DNA of 19,305 bases from Alphaproteobacteria bacterium (GTDB taxonomy: Bacteria > Pseudomonadota > Alphaproteobacteria > RS24). The notes under the pieces are model-generated. The model was given only the letters and a program-made list of their open reading frames with translations. It was not told the origin of the DNA and searched no databases. A program made the position numbers and the translations under genes. Where the stretch lies: positions 1 through 19,305 of the forward strand of contig RFZE01000016.1 in NCBI GenBank assembly GCA_009920875.1. Direction: 5' to 3'. Positions 7,231-14,776 of the stretch are shown here, piece after piece; position 1 is the first letter of the stretch; every line of letters begins with the position of its first letter.

Positions 7231-7260
7231 TGGACAAATGGAACAAAATAAGAACATAAT
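7231..7260 (+). promoter_or_regulatory. recA promoter
   Basis: TGGACA (7231-7236) and CATAAT (7255-7260) each match the sigma70 consensus at five of six positions and are 18 bases apart. The upstream stretch (7186-7230) is very AT-rich and may act as an UP element. The predicted start is near 7267, about 41 bases before recA. Confidence 0.65.
7241..7255. promoter_or_regulatory. LexA (SOS) box of alphaproteobacterial type
   Basis: GAAC-N7-GAAC (7241-7244 and 7252-7255) matches the direct-repeat LexA operator described for alphaproteobacteria (GTTC-N7-GTTC on the other strand). It fills the recA promoter spacer and touches the -10 box, so bound LexA would block RNA polymerase. Confidence 0.85.
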
Positions 7261-7268
7261 GTCTCATT

Positions 7269-7284
7269 GCTCGCCATGACGAGC
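7269..7284 (+). other. hairpin at the 5' end of the recA mRNA
   Basis: GCTCG and CGAGC form a 5-bp stem with a 6-base loop, 2 bases after the predicted transcription start. Such 5' hairpins often protect mRNAs from decay; a role here is inferred. Confidence 0.35.
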
Positions 7285-7307
7285 TATGAAATAACGGAGG
7301 AGACATT

Positions 7308-8408
7308 ATGGCTGAAGTGGTGAACCTCATGGAAAAGAGTGAAGAGAAGAAAAAGGCGCTGGAAGCAGCCCTTTCTCAGATTGAGAAAAATTACGGCAAA
7401 GGCTCGGTGATGAAGCTGGGTGATCCGGAAAATGTGGTGGAAATTGAGGCCATCTCGACCGGTTCGCTGGGCTTGGACGTGGCGCTGGGCATTGGCGGTT
7501 TGCCGAAGGGCCGAATTATTGAGATTTACGGGCCGGAAAGCTCCGGTAAAACGACTTTGGCGCTGCATACGGTGGCCGAAGCGCAAAAAACCGGCGGCAT
7601 TTGCGGCTTTATTGATGCCGAGCACGCGCTCGACCCGGCCTATGCCAATAAGCTGGGCGTCAATATTGAGGAATTGTTGATATCGCAGCCCGATAATGGT
7701 GAACAGGCTTTGGAAATTGCCGATACGCTGGTGCGCTCCGGTGCGGTTGATGTGCTGGTCATTGACTCGGTGGCAGCGTTGACCCCGCGCGCTGAATTGG
7801 AAGGCGATATGGGCGACAGCCTGCCGGGCTTGCAAGCGCGTTTGATGAGCCAAGCGCTCAGAAAACTGACCGGTTCAATCTCGCGCTCCAACACAATGGT
7901 TATTTTCATCAACCAAATTCGCATGAAAATCGGTGTCATGTTCGGTTCTCCGGAAACCACGACGGGTGGCAATGCGCTGAAGTTTTATTCGTCTTGCCGT
8001 TTGGACATTCGCCGTATTGGCGCGATTAAAGACCGCGATGAAGTTATCGGCAACCAGACCCGCGTCAAAGTGGTGAAAAACAAGGTTGCGCCGCCTTTCC
8101 GCGTCGTTGAGTTTGATATTCTCTATGGCGAAGGCATTTCCAAAATGGGTGAGCTGATTGACCTCGGTGTGAAAGCCAATGTGGTTGAGAAATCAGGCAG
8201 CTGGTATAGCTATGGTTCGCAGCGCATCGGCCAAGGCAAAGAAAATACCCGTAAATTCCTTATCGAAAACCCTGATATGGCAGCGGAGATTGAAGAAAAA
8301 ATTCGCGCCGATGCGGGTCTGATTGATATTGAGGCTTTGACCCAAGATGAAGCCAAAATGGCCGAAAGCCAAGACGAGGAACCACCGGTTGAGGAAGTGG
8401 CAGGTTAA
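7308..8408 (+). CDS. recA: recombinase RecA
   Basis: RecA forms ATP-dependent filaments on single-stranded DNA, drives strand exchange, and stimulates LexA self-cleavage. The 366-residue protein has the N-terminal helix, Walker A GPESSGKT at 75-82, Walker B VLVIDSV at 149-155, the L1 region around GDMGDSLPGLQARLMSQ, the INQIR segment (201-205) followed by the L2 region ending FGSPETTTGGNALK, and an acidic C-terminal tail ending DEEPPVEEVAG. Residue C230 in FYSSCRLDI replaces the Val of E. coli RecA, a minor difference. GGAGGAG lies 5 bases before the ATG. Regulation is clear: the promoter contains a LexA box, and a terminator follows the gene, so it is probably transcribed alone without a recX partner nearby. 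Confidence 0.99.
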   Translation: MAEVVNLMEKSEEKKKALEAALSQIEKNYGKGSVMKLGDPENVVEIEAISTGSLGLDVALGIGGLPKGRIIEIYGPESSGKTTLALHTVAEAQKTGGICGFIDAEHALDPAYANKLGVNIEELLISQPDNGEQALEIADTLVRSGAVDVLVIDSVAALTPRAELEGDMGDSLPGLQARLMSQALRKLTGSISRSNTMVIFINQIRMKIGVMFGSPETTTGGNALKFYSSCRLDIRRIGAIKDRDEVIGNQTRVKVVKNKVAPPFRVVEFDILYGEGISKMGELIDLGVKANVVEKSGSWYSYGSQRIGQGKENTRKFLIENPDMAAEIEEKIRADAGLIDIEALTQDEAKMAESQDEEPPVEEVAG

Positions 8409-8432
8409 GCCTACGCCCTATCGGACACAAAA

Positions 8433-8460
8433 GGCTCGGCATTTGCCGGGCCTTTTTCTT
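8433..8460 (+). terminator. intrinsic terminator after recA
   Basis: GGCTCGGC (8433-8440) pairs with GCCGGGCC (8445-8452), with one G-T pair, around an ATTT loop, followed by five T residues and CTT. It lies 24 bases after the recA stop. Confidence 0.85.
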
Positions 8461-8568
8461 GGCCATAATCATTTATATGCGGCATTTTATGCCAGTTTTT
8501 CGCCGCTTTGATGCACGGCTTATGCTTGTCGCTCCGCCCGAGAGCGGTTACAACAGCGTAGGAGTTAG

Positions 8569-11235
8569 ATGAATATGTCGACAGGCTTGGCGGATATCCG
8601 CAGCGCATTTCTGGACTTTTTCGGCGAAAGGGAGCATGAGGTCGTCGCCTCAAGCCCGCTTGTGCCGCTTAATGATCCGACGCTTTTGTTCACCAATGCG
8701 GGCATGGTGCCGTTCAAGAATTATTTTACCGGTCAAGACGTGCCGCCCTATCAGCGCGCCACGTCGTCACAAAAATGCGTGCGCGCCGGAGGCAAGCATA
8801 ATGATCTCGACAATGTCGGCTATACGGCGCGTCATCACACATTTTTCGAAATGCTCGGCAATTTTTCCTTTGGCGATTATTTCAAGGAAGAGGCGATTGA
8901 CTATGCATGGCAGTTTCTGACCAAAGAATTGCAAATTCCGAGTGATAAGCTGCTGGCGACGGTCTATGCCGAAGACGATGAAGCGTTTGATTTATGGCGC
9001 AAAATTGCCGGTCTGTCGGAAGATAAAATCATCCGCATCGCGACATCAGACAATTTCTGGTCAATGGGCGATACCGGTCCATGCGGCCCGTGTTCGGAAA
9101 TCTTTTTTGACCATGGTGAGGGCATTGCCGGCGGGCCGCCCGGCAGTCCCGATGAGGATGGCGACCGCTTTATCGAGATTTGGAATTTGGTGTTCATGCA
9201 ATTTGAGCAACAGGCGGATGGCACGCGCATTAATCTGCCCAAGCCGAGCATTGATACCGGCATGGGGCTGGAACGTATCGGCGCGCTGTTGCAGGGTAAG
9301 CATGATAATTACGACACTGATTTGATTTACCACCTGATTGAGGCCTCGGCCGATCATTCGGGGCAAGCGATAGACGGCAGCCACGGCGTCAGTCACCGTG
9401 TCATTGCCGACCATTTGCGCTCATCGGCCTTTTTGATTGCCGATGGCGTGTTGCCGTCCAATGAAGGGCGCGGTTATGTGCTGCGCCGCATTATGCGCCG
9501 TGCCATGCGCCATGCGCATATGCTGGGCGCCAAAGAACCGCTTTTGTGGCAGCTTGTGCCGGCGCTGAAAACGCAAATGGCGGCCGCCTATCCGGAATTG
9601 GAACGGGCCAGTGCCTTGATTGTCGAAACGCTGCGCCATGAAGAAGAACGCTTCCGCGATATGTTGGGACGCGGGTTGAAATTGCTCGATGATGAACTCG
9701 ACAAATTATCCGGCGATACATTGCCCGGCGAGGTCGCGTTCAAACTTTACGACACTTATGGTTTCCCGCTTGATTTGACACAAGACGCGTTGCGCGAGCG
9801 TAATTTGGCGGTCGATACGGACGGCTTTGATGCGGCCATGGGAAAGCAGCGTGCCGAAGCGCGCGCCAATTGGAGCGGTTCGGGGCAAGAAGAAACCGAA
9901 GCGGTATGGTTTGATTTACGCAATGAGCACGGCGCCAGCGAATTTGTTGGCTATCAATCGACTTTCGCCGAAGGGCAAGTTCTCGCCATTGTCAAAGACG
10001 GTAAGCCGGTGAGCGAAGCCAAGAAGGGCGATGAGATTGCACTTATGCTCAATCAAACACCGTTTTACGCTGAAAGCGGCGGGCAGGTCGGTGATACCGG
10101 CTTTCTGTCTGATGAAGACGGGCTTAAAATCGATATTAACGATACGCAAAAAGTGCTCGGCGATGTGCATATATTGCACGGCACAGTGGCCGCCGGTTCG
10201 CTGCAGCTTAATGCGTTGGTGCATCAGCAGATTGACGCCAAGCGCCGCGACGCCATTCGCGCCAATCACTCAGCAACCCATTTATTGCATGAGGCGCTAC
10301 GCCGAGTGTTGGGTGACCATGTCACGCAGAAAGGTTCATTGGTCAATGAGCATCATTTGCGCTTCGACTTTTCTCATCCGCGCGCCATGAATGATAATGA
10401 AATCGACGAAGTGGAAGCCTTGGTCAATAATATTATTCGCCAAAATGAAGAAGTGGCGACGCGGCTGATGACGCCTGATGAAGCCATTGAAGCGGGGGCG
10501 CTGGCACTGTTTGGCGAAAAATATGGCGAAGAAGTGCGCGTTTTGTCCATGGGATTGGGGCGCGAGGAAAACGATGATGCCGCTTATTCGGTTGAATTAT
10601 GCGGTGGCACCCATGTGCGTCGTCTCGGCGATATCGGCCTCTTGAAAATCTCGCAAGAGGGGGCTGTTGCTTCCGGTGTGCGGCGCATTGAGGCGCGCAC
10701 AGGTGAGGGGGCATTGGCGCAAATTGCGGCGCATGAACATGTGTTGCATGCGACGACCAGCGAATTGAAAGTGGCGATTGAAGATTTGCCGACACGTGTT
10801 GCCAAATTGGTTGAGGAACGAAAAGCCCTGGATCGCGAATTAACCGAAGCCAAAAAACAATTGGCTCTGGCAGGTGCGGCCGGTCAAAGCGGGGGCGATG
10901 AAGCGAGCAGCCGAGAAGTCAACGGCACGCAGCTTATGGCGCGATGCCTGAATGGCCTGCCGGCCAAGCAATTGCGCGGCCTTGTTGATGAGGGCAAAAG
11001 TCAAATCGGCAGCGGTGTGGTGGTATTTGTCGGCATTGATGGCGACAAGGCAGGCATTGCGGTCGGCGTAACCGATGATTTGACGGATAAATTCAATGCG
11101 GTGGAATTGGTGCAGGCCGGTTCTGAAGCGCTTGGCGGTAAAGGCGGCGGCGGGCGCCCCGATATGGCGCAAGCCGGAGGACCCGATACGGGTGCGGCTG
11201 ATGCTGCCATCGCGGCGATTGAGAAATTGCTCTAA
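8569..11235 (+). CDS. alaS: alanine--tRNA ligase
   Basis: AlaRS charges tRNA-Ala and clears mischarged Ser or Gly. The 888-residue product is full length (E. coli 876). The class II catalytic core includes ATSSQKCVRAGGKHNDLDN (64-82), TARHHTFFEMLGNFSFGDYF (86-105) and the GDTGPCGPCSE loop (167-177). The editing domain has the zinc-type motif HSATH (H567, H571) and CGGTH (C678, H682). A coiled segment (about 740-770) leads to the C-Ala domain with the glycine-rich GGKGGGGRPDMAQAGG (856-871). AGGAG at 8560-8564 is only 4 bases from the first ATG and 10 from the second in-frame ATG (8575), so either Met1 or Met3 may initiate. No confident promoter was found in 8461-8560. Its stop lies 3 bases from that of the convergent icd. 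Confidence 0.98.
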   Translation: MNMSTGLADIRSAFLDFFGEREHEVVASSPLVPLNDPTLLFTNAGMVPFKNYFTGQDVPPYQRATSSQKCVRAGGKHNDLDNVGYTARHHTFFEMLGNFSFGDYFKEEAIDYAWQFLTKELQIPSDKLLATVYAEDDEAFDLWRKIAGLSEDKIIRIATSDNFWSMGDTGPCGPCSEIFFDHGEGIAGGPPGSPDEDGDRFIEIWNLVFMQFEQQADGTRINLPKPSIDTGMGLERIGALLQGKHDNYDTDLIYHLIEASADHSGQAIDGSHGVSHRVIADHLRSSAFLIADGVLPSNEGRGYVLRRIMRRAMRHAHMLGAKEPLLWQLVPALKTQMAAAYPELERASALIVETLRHEEERFRDMLGRGLKLLDDELDKLSGDTLPGEVAFKLYDTYGFPLDLTQDALRERNLAVDTDGFDAAMGKQRAEARANWSGSGQEETEAVWFDLRNEHGASEFVGYQSTFAEGQVLAIVKDGKPVSEAKKGDEIALMLNQTPFYAESGGQVGDTGFLSDEDGLKIDINDTQKVLGDVHILHGTVAAGSLQLNALVHQQIDAKRRDAIRANHSATHLLHEALRRVLGDHVTQKGSLVNEHHLRFDFSHPRAMNDNEIDEVEALVNNIIRQNEEVATRLMTPDEAIEAGALALFGEKYGEEVRVLSMGLGREENDDAAYSVELCGGTHVRRLGDIGLLKISQEGAVASGVRRIEARTGEGALAQIAAHEHVLHATTSELKVAIEDLPTRVAKLVEERKALDRELTEAKKQLALAGAAGQSGGDEASSREVNGTQLMARCLNGLPAKQLRGLVDEGKSQIGSGVVVFVGIDGDKAGIAVGVTDDLTDKFNAVELVQAGSEALGGKGGGGRPDMAQAGGPDTGAADAAIAAIEKLL

Positions 11236-11238
11236 CGG

Positions 11239-12456
11239 TTAGGCTGAAAGCGCCTTTTCAAGATTTTCATTGAGCTTGTCGAGGAAGCCTTCCGTGCTCA
11301 ACCATTCTTGGCCTTCACCGACCAAAAGCGCCAAATCTTTGGTCATGGCGCCACGTTCAACCGTGCTGACGCAGGTTTTTTCAAGCAATTGTGAGAAATT
11401 GGCCAATGCTTCATTCTTATCCAATTCAGCGCGCTTGGTGAGGCCACGCGTCCACGCAAAAATCGAGGCGATGGAATTGGTCGAGGTTTCTTCACCACGC
11501 TGATGGGCGCGATAATGACGTGTTACCGTGCCATGCGCCGCTTCGGCTTCCATTGTTTTGCCATCAGGTGTCAGCAATACAGATGTCATTAAACCGAGTG
11601 AACCGAAGCCTTGCGCGACGGTATCGGATTGCACATCGCCGTCATAATTTTTACAGGCCCAAACAAATTTGCCGTTCCATTTGAGCGCGGCGGCCACCAT
11701 ATCGTCAATCAAACGGTGCTCATAGTCTATGCCCAAAGCTTGGAATTTTTCCTTAAACTCGGTGTCAAAGACTTCCTGAAACAAATCCTTAAAGCGACCG
11801 TCATAGGCTTTCATAATGGTGTTTTTGGTCGACAGATAAAGCGGCCAGCCGCGGTCGATAGCATAGAGCATACAGGCGCGGGCAAAATCGCGAATACTGT
11901 CATCAAGATTATACATGGCCATAGACACCCCGCCGCCGGGGAAATCAAACACATCAAATTCTTTAATGTCGCTTCCATCTTCGGCTTCCCATTTTAGCGT
12001 CAGCTTGCCTTTGCCGGGAACAACAAAATCAGTGGCGCGATATTGGTCACCATAGGCGTGACGGCCGATAACAATCGGGTCGGTCCAACCCGGCACAAGG
12101 CGCGGCACATTGCGGCAAATAATCGGCTCGCGGAAAACCGTGCCGCCCAAAATATTCCGAATAGTGCCATTGGGCGAGCGCCACATTTCCTTCAAGCCGA
12201 ACTCTTCAACCCGCGCTTCATCGGGGGTAATGGTTGCGCATTTCACGCCGACGCCGATTTCTTTAATCGCTTCGGCCGAGTCGATGGTGATTTGGTCATT
12301 CGTGTCGTCACGCGCTTCAATGCCAAGATCATAATATTTCAAATCAATATCAAGATAGGGGTTTATCAGCTTATCCTTGATCATTTGCCAGATGATGCGA
12401 GTCATCTCATCACCATCAAGTTCAACGATTGGATTCTCAACTTTGATTTTTGACAT
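11239..12456 (-). CDS. icd: isocitrate dehydrogenase (NADP+), eukaryote-like subfamily
   Basis: This 405-residue TCA-cycle enzyme oxidises isocitrate to 2-oxoglutarate and CO2 with NADP+. Isocitrate-binding residues are visible in SPNGTIRNILGGTVFREPI (R100, R109) and GRHAYGDQYR (R132), numbered as in human IDH1. K211, D251, D274 and D278 form the metal and catalytic set, and HGTVTRH (309-314-type motif with R313, H314) is the NADP-specific site. The sequence is closer to homodimeric eukaryote-like IDH than to E. coli Icd, which is common in alphaproteobacteria. The start at 12456 is set by GAGGGG 5 bases upstream and by the normal MSKIKVENPIVELDGDEM beginning; the frame is open another 74 codons upstream but that stretch overlaps trmJ and is not conserved-looking. 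A TATATG (12488-12483) may be its -10 box. Confidence 0.98.
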   Translation of the reverse strand: MSKIKVENPIVELDGDEMTRIIWQMIKDKLINPYLDIDLKYYDLGIEARDDTNDQITIDSAEAIKEIGVGVKCATITPDEARVEEFGLKEMWRSPNGTIRNILGGTVFREPIICRNVPRLVPGWTDPIVIGRHAYGDQYRATDFVVPGKGKLTLKWEAEDGSDIKEFDVFDFPGGGVSMAMYNLDDSIRDFARACMLYAIDRGWPLYLSTKNTIMKAYDGRFKDLFQEVFDTEFKEKFQALGIDYEHRLIDDMVAAALKWNGKFVWACKNYDGDVQSDTVAQGFGSLGLMTSVLLTPDGKTMEAEAAHGTVTRHYRAHQRGEETSTNSIASIFAWTRGLTKRAELDKNEALANFSQLLEKTCVSTVERGAMTKDLALLVGEGQEWLSTEGFLDKLNENLEKALSA

Positions 12457-12502
12457 TTTAGCCCCTCGGAATGATTGCCTGTCATATAGCAAAATGCCTG
12501 CA

Positions 12503-12530
12503 TTGATAAAAGCCCGTCTTTGCCTTATTT
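12503..12530 (+). promoter_or_regulatory. candidate trmJ promoter
   Basis: TTGATA (12503-12508) and TTATTT (12525-12530) are 16 bases apart. The -10 box ends 7 bases before the trmJ ATG, so the mRNA would begin at about the start codon. The -10 match is weak. Confidence 0.35.
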
Positions 12531-12537
12531 CACCCAG

Positions 12538-13389
12538 ATGGAGAGAAAAAACGCATTGTCGCCCGCTATTATCCTTGTCGGAGCCCAATTGGGCGAAAAT
12601 ATCGGCACAGTGGCACGCGCCATGCTCAATTTCGGCCTCACCGATTTGCGCTTGGTCAGCCCGCGGCAGGGCTGGCAAATGGAGCGCGCCATAAAAGCAT
12701 CAGCCGGGGCCGAGGCATTGCTTGAAAACCATCGCCTGTTTGAGACGGTAAGCGAAGCAACTGCCGATTTGGGCTATGTGGTGGCCACCACGGCGCGGCA
12801 GCGCGATATGGTCAAGCCGGTGGTGACACCGGCCGCCATGGCCGGTGCCATGCGCGCGCGGCAGTCAGAGCATCATCCGCAAAGCGGCATATTGTTCGGC
12901 TGCGAGCGCACCGGCCTTGATAATGATGATATTTCACTGGCCGATGCGATTTGCACTGTGCCGCTCAATCCTGATTTTTCCTCGCTAAATTTGGCGCAAG
13001 CGGTTTTGTTGATGGGTTATGAATGGTTTCAAACAGCCGATGCGACGCCGCGCGAGCAACTGGAGCTGCATGATGCGCGCGCCGCCACACGCGGCGAAAT
13101 AAATGCCATGTTCGCCCATATGGAATCGGCACTGGATGCGGCGGGATTTCTTGCGCCCCCTGAAAAAAAACCGGCTATGGCGCGCAATATCAGAAACATC
13201 TTCAATCGCAGCGCCCTAACCGAGCAAGATGTGCAAACCCTGCGCGGTATCGTCAATGCGTTGTTGCGCTGGCCGCGTGGCGCCCGTGACAAGGCGTTGA
13301 AGCCGCGCGTGGCCGCTATATCACGCGGTTTGCCAGATCCAGAGGCGGCAACAGAAAAAGCGCAAGAAAAGGACGAAAATCCTGTTTGA
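12538..13389 (+). CDS. trmJ: tRNA (cytidine/uridine-2'-O-)-methyltransferase, TrmJ/SpoU family
   Basis: This SPOUT-fold methyltransferase probably uses S-adenosylmethionine to methylate the ribose at position 32 of tRNAs. With ATG at 12538 it has 283 residues. The N-terminal motif GENIGTVARAMLNFG (19-33) carries the conserved Asn and Arg. The trefoil-knot motifs are GILFGCERTGLDNDD (117-131) and VPLNPDFSSLNLAQAV (141-156). A C-terminal helical region with NIRNIFNRSALTEQDVQTLRG resembles the TrmJ dimer extension, ahead of a charged tail. Neither the ATG nor the in-frame TTG at 12520 has a Shine-Dalgarno sequence; the ATG is preferred because it gives the usual short N-terminus. It diverges from icd with 81 bases between starts. 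SpoU-type rRNA methyltransferase activity cannot be fully excluded. Confidence 0.88.
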   Translation: MERKNALSPAIILVGAQLGENIGTVARAMLNFGLTDLRLVSPRQGWQMERAIKASAGAEALLENHRLFETVSEATADLGYVVATTARQRDMVKPVVTPAAMAGAMRARQSEHHPQSGILFGCERTGLDNDDISLADAICTVPLNPDFSSLNLAQAVLLMGYEWFQTADATPREQLELHDARAATRGEINAMFAHMESALDAAGFLAPPEKKPAMARNIRNIFNRSALTEQDVQTLRGIVNALLRWPRGARDKALKPRVAAISRGLPDPEAATEKAQEKDENPV

Positions 13390-13413
13390 CATTGCGCGAG
13401 CCATGCGTATATT
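13386..13413 (+). promoter_or_regulatory. rpsD promoter
   Basis: A perfect TTGACA (13386-13391) overlaps the trmJ stop codon and is followed after 16 bases by TATATT (13408-13413). This is the closest match to the sigma70 consensus that I found in the window. The predicted start is near 13420, about 56 bases before rpsD. Confidence 0.75.
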
Positions 13414-13423
13414 ACGCGCCAAT

Positions 13424-13450
13424 CGCGGGAAAAATCTCGCGCTTTTTATT
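13424..13450 (+). terminator. terminator-like hairpin in the rpsD leader
   Basis: CGCGGGA (13424-13430) pairs with TCTCGCG (13435-13441), with one G-T pair, around an AAAA loop, followed by CTTTTTATT. It can end trmJ transcripts, but it also lies just downstream of the predicted rpsD transcription start, so it could act as an attenuator or a target for autoregulation of S4. Confidence 0.65.
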
Positions 13451-13475
13451 TGAGCTAAGGTGAGGACAGCGCCGC

Positions 13476-14096
13476 ATGAGCAAGCGCGTTTCGACAAAGT
13501 ATAAAATTGACCGCCGCATGGGTGAAAACATTTGGGGTCGCCCGAAAAGTCCGGTCAATCGTCGTGATTATGGCCCCGGCCAACATGGCCAGCGCCGTCG
13601 TGGCAAATTGTCCGATTTCGGTACGCAATTGCGAGCCAAACAAAAGCTGAAAGGCTATTACGGCAATATTACCGAAAAGCAGTTTAAAGGCATTTATGCC
13701 GAAGCGGTTCGGGTGAAAGGCGATACCAGCGAGAATTTGGTCGGTTTGCTGGAAACCCGCTTGGACGCGGTGGTTTATCGCGCCAAATTTGTGACAACCG
13801 TTTTTGCCGCCCGCCAATTCGTCAATCACGGTCACGTGATGGTCAATGGTCGCCGCTGCAATATCCCAAGCCGTCGTTTGAAAATCGGTGATGTGGTTGA
13901 GGTTCGTGAGAAATCACGCAACCTCAATATTGTTTTGGAAGCGATTCAAAGCGCCGAGCGCGACGTGCCGGAATATATGACTGTCGACCACAGCAAAATG
14001 ACCGCATCGCTGTCGCAAGTACCGCAATTGGCTGATATTCCTTATCCGGTTCAAATGGAACCGAATCTTGTGGTCGAGTTTTACTCGCGCAATTAG
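13476..14096 (+). CDS. rpsD: 30S ribosomal protein S4
   Basis: S4 binds 16S rRNA early in 30S assembly. The 206-residue protein is of the alphaproteobacterial type: N-terminal MSKRVSTKYKIDRRMGENIW, then NRRDYGPGQHGQRRRGKLSD, a central region with ENLVGLLETRLDAVVYRAKF and FAARQFVNHGHVMVNGRRCN (the S4 RNA-binding domain, about 94-155), and the tail PYPVQMEPNLVVEFYSRN. The N-terminus lacks the cysteine zinc motif of some S4 proteins. AAGGTGAGG lies about 10 bases before the ATG. Unlike in E. coli, where rpsD sits in the alpha ribosomal operon, here it is a single gene with its own strong promoter, a leader hairpin and a following terminator. Confidence 0.99.
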   Translation: MSKRVSTKYKIDRRMGENIWGRPKSPVNRRDYGPGQHGQRRRGKLSDFGTQLRAKQKLKGYYGNITEKQFKGIYAEAVRVKGDTSENLVGLLETRLDAVVYRAKFVTTVFAARQFVNHGHVMVNGRRCNIPSRRLKIGDVVEVREKSRNLNIVLEAIQSAERDVPEYMTVDHSKMTASLSQVPQLADIPYPVQMEPNLVVEFYSRN

Positions 14097-14129
14097 AGCT
14101 CCGGATTAACCTCTAAGGCTCGTATCGAC

Positions 14130-14165
14130 AAAAAAGCCCGCCGGAATATGGCGGGCTTTTCTTTT
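14130..14165. terminator. bidirectional terminator between rpsD and grxD
   Basis: GCCCGCC (14136-14142) and GGCGGGC (14150-14156) form a perfect 7-bp GC stem with a 7-base loop. A run of A residues precedes it and TTTTCTTTT follows, so it can terminate rpsD on the plus strand and the pur-bolA-grxD operon on the minus strand. Confidence 0.9.
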
Positions 14166-14180
14166 GCACTTATATGCGTT

Positions 14181-14507
14181 TCAGACGGCTTCAATGCCTT
14201 TTTCGTCGAGATAGGGGCGCAATTCGCCTTCTTCAAACATTTCGCGGATGATATCGCAACCGCCGACAAATTCGCCCTTTACGTAAAGTTGCGGAATGGT
14301 CGGCCAGTTGGAAAAGGTTTTAATGCCCTCACGCAAAATATCATCTTCCAGCACATTGACGCCCTTAAACGGAATGCCGACATGTGAGAGGATTTGCACC
14401 ACTTGGCCGGAAAAGCCGCATTGCGGGAAAACCGGCGTGCCTTTCATGAAAAGCACCACATCGGCGCTGTCGATCTCGCCTTGAATGAAACTGTTTATAT
14501 CGCTCAT
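14181..14507 (-). CDS. grxD: monothiol glutaredoxin, Grx4 type
   Basis: This 108-residue class II glutaredoxin carries the monothiol active site CGFS at 30-33, with K22, the cis-proline motif WPTIPQLY at 68-75 and GGCDI at 82-86 that bind glutathione. Proteins of this family hold a glutathione-ligated [2Fe-2S] cluster between two monomers, or with a BolA partner, and take part in iron-sulfur cluster transfer and iron sensing in the cytoplasm. bolA lies 20 bases upstream in the same operon, which supports that role. GGAGCAGGAA precedes the ATG. It is the last gene of the pur-bolA-grxD unit and ends just before the bidirectional terminator. Confidence 0.96.
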   Translation of the reverse strand: MSDINSFIQGEIDSADVVLFMKGTPVFPQCGFSGQVVQILSHVGIPFKGVNVLEDDILREGIKTFSNWPTIPQLYVKGEFVGGCDIIREMFEEGELRPYLDEKGIEAV

Positions 14508-14527
14508 TTCCTGCTCCTTCGCTTTGA

Positions 14528-14767
14528 CTATGCGTCGTCCGGCACGCCGGTTTGCAAAGCCAATGCGTGTAACTCATCGCCCATGCCGCCATCGATTGCG
14601 TCATAAACCATTTTATGTTGCTGCACGCGGGTTTTGCCCTTGAAGGCGGCCGATACGACGCGCGCAGCATAATGGTCGCCATCGCCGCGCAAATCGGTGA
14701 TTTCCACCTCTGCATCGGGCAGGGCGGCGCGTATCATATGTTCCAGTTCACCGGCGCTCATCGGCAT
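14528..14767 (-). CDS. BolA family protein
   Basis: This 79-residue protein has the BolA core: acidic VEITDLRGDGDHYAARVVSAAF (part of the beta sheet, H32) and the helix-turn motif with invariant H51 in QQHKMVYDAI, then GDELHALALQT. The invariant histidine helps ligate a [2Fe-2S] cluster shared with a monothiol glutaredoxin, and grxD lies directly downstream. The start at 14767 has AGAGG 6 bases upstream; Met3 (14761) is an alternative. The gene begins 9 bases after the purL stop, and the purL stop codon overlaps its ribosome-binding site, suggesting translational coupling. Whether it is the BolA or the IbaG/YrbA subtype is not certain. Confidence 0.92.
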   Translation of the reverse strand: MPMSAGELEHMIRAALPDAEVEITDLRGDGDHYAARVVSAAFKGKTRVQQHKMVYDAIDGGMGDELHALALQTGVPDDA

Positions 14768-14776
14768 GTTTGACCT

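Noticed and set aside
12457..12678. N-terminal extension of icd by 74 codons
   Set aside because: It overlaps trmJ on the other strand, and the conserved MSKIKVENPIV start with GAGGGG upstream fits the family.
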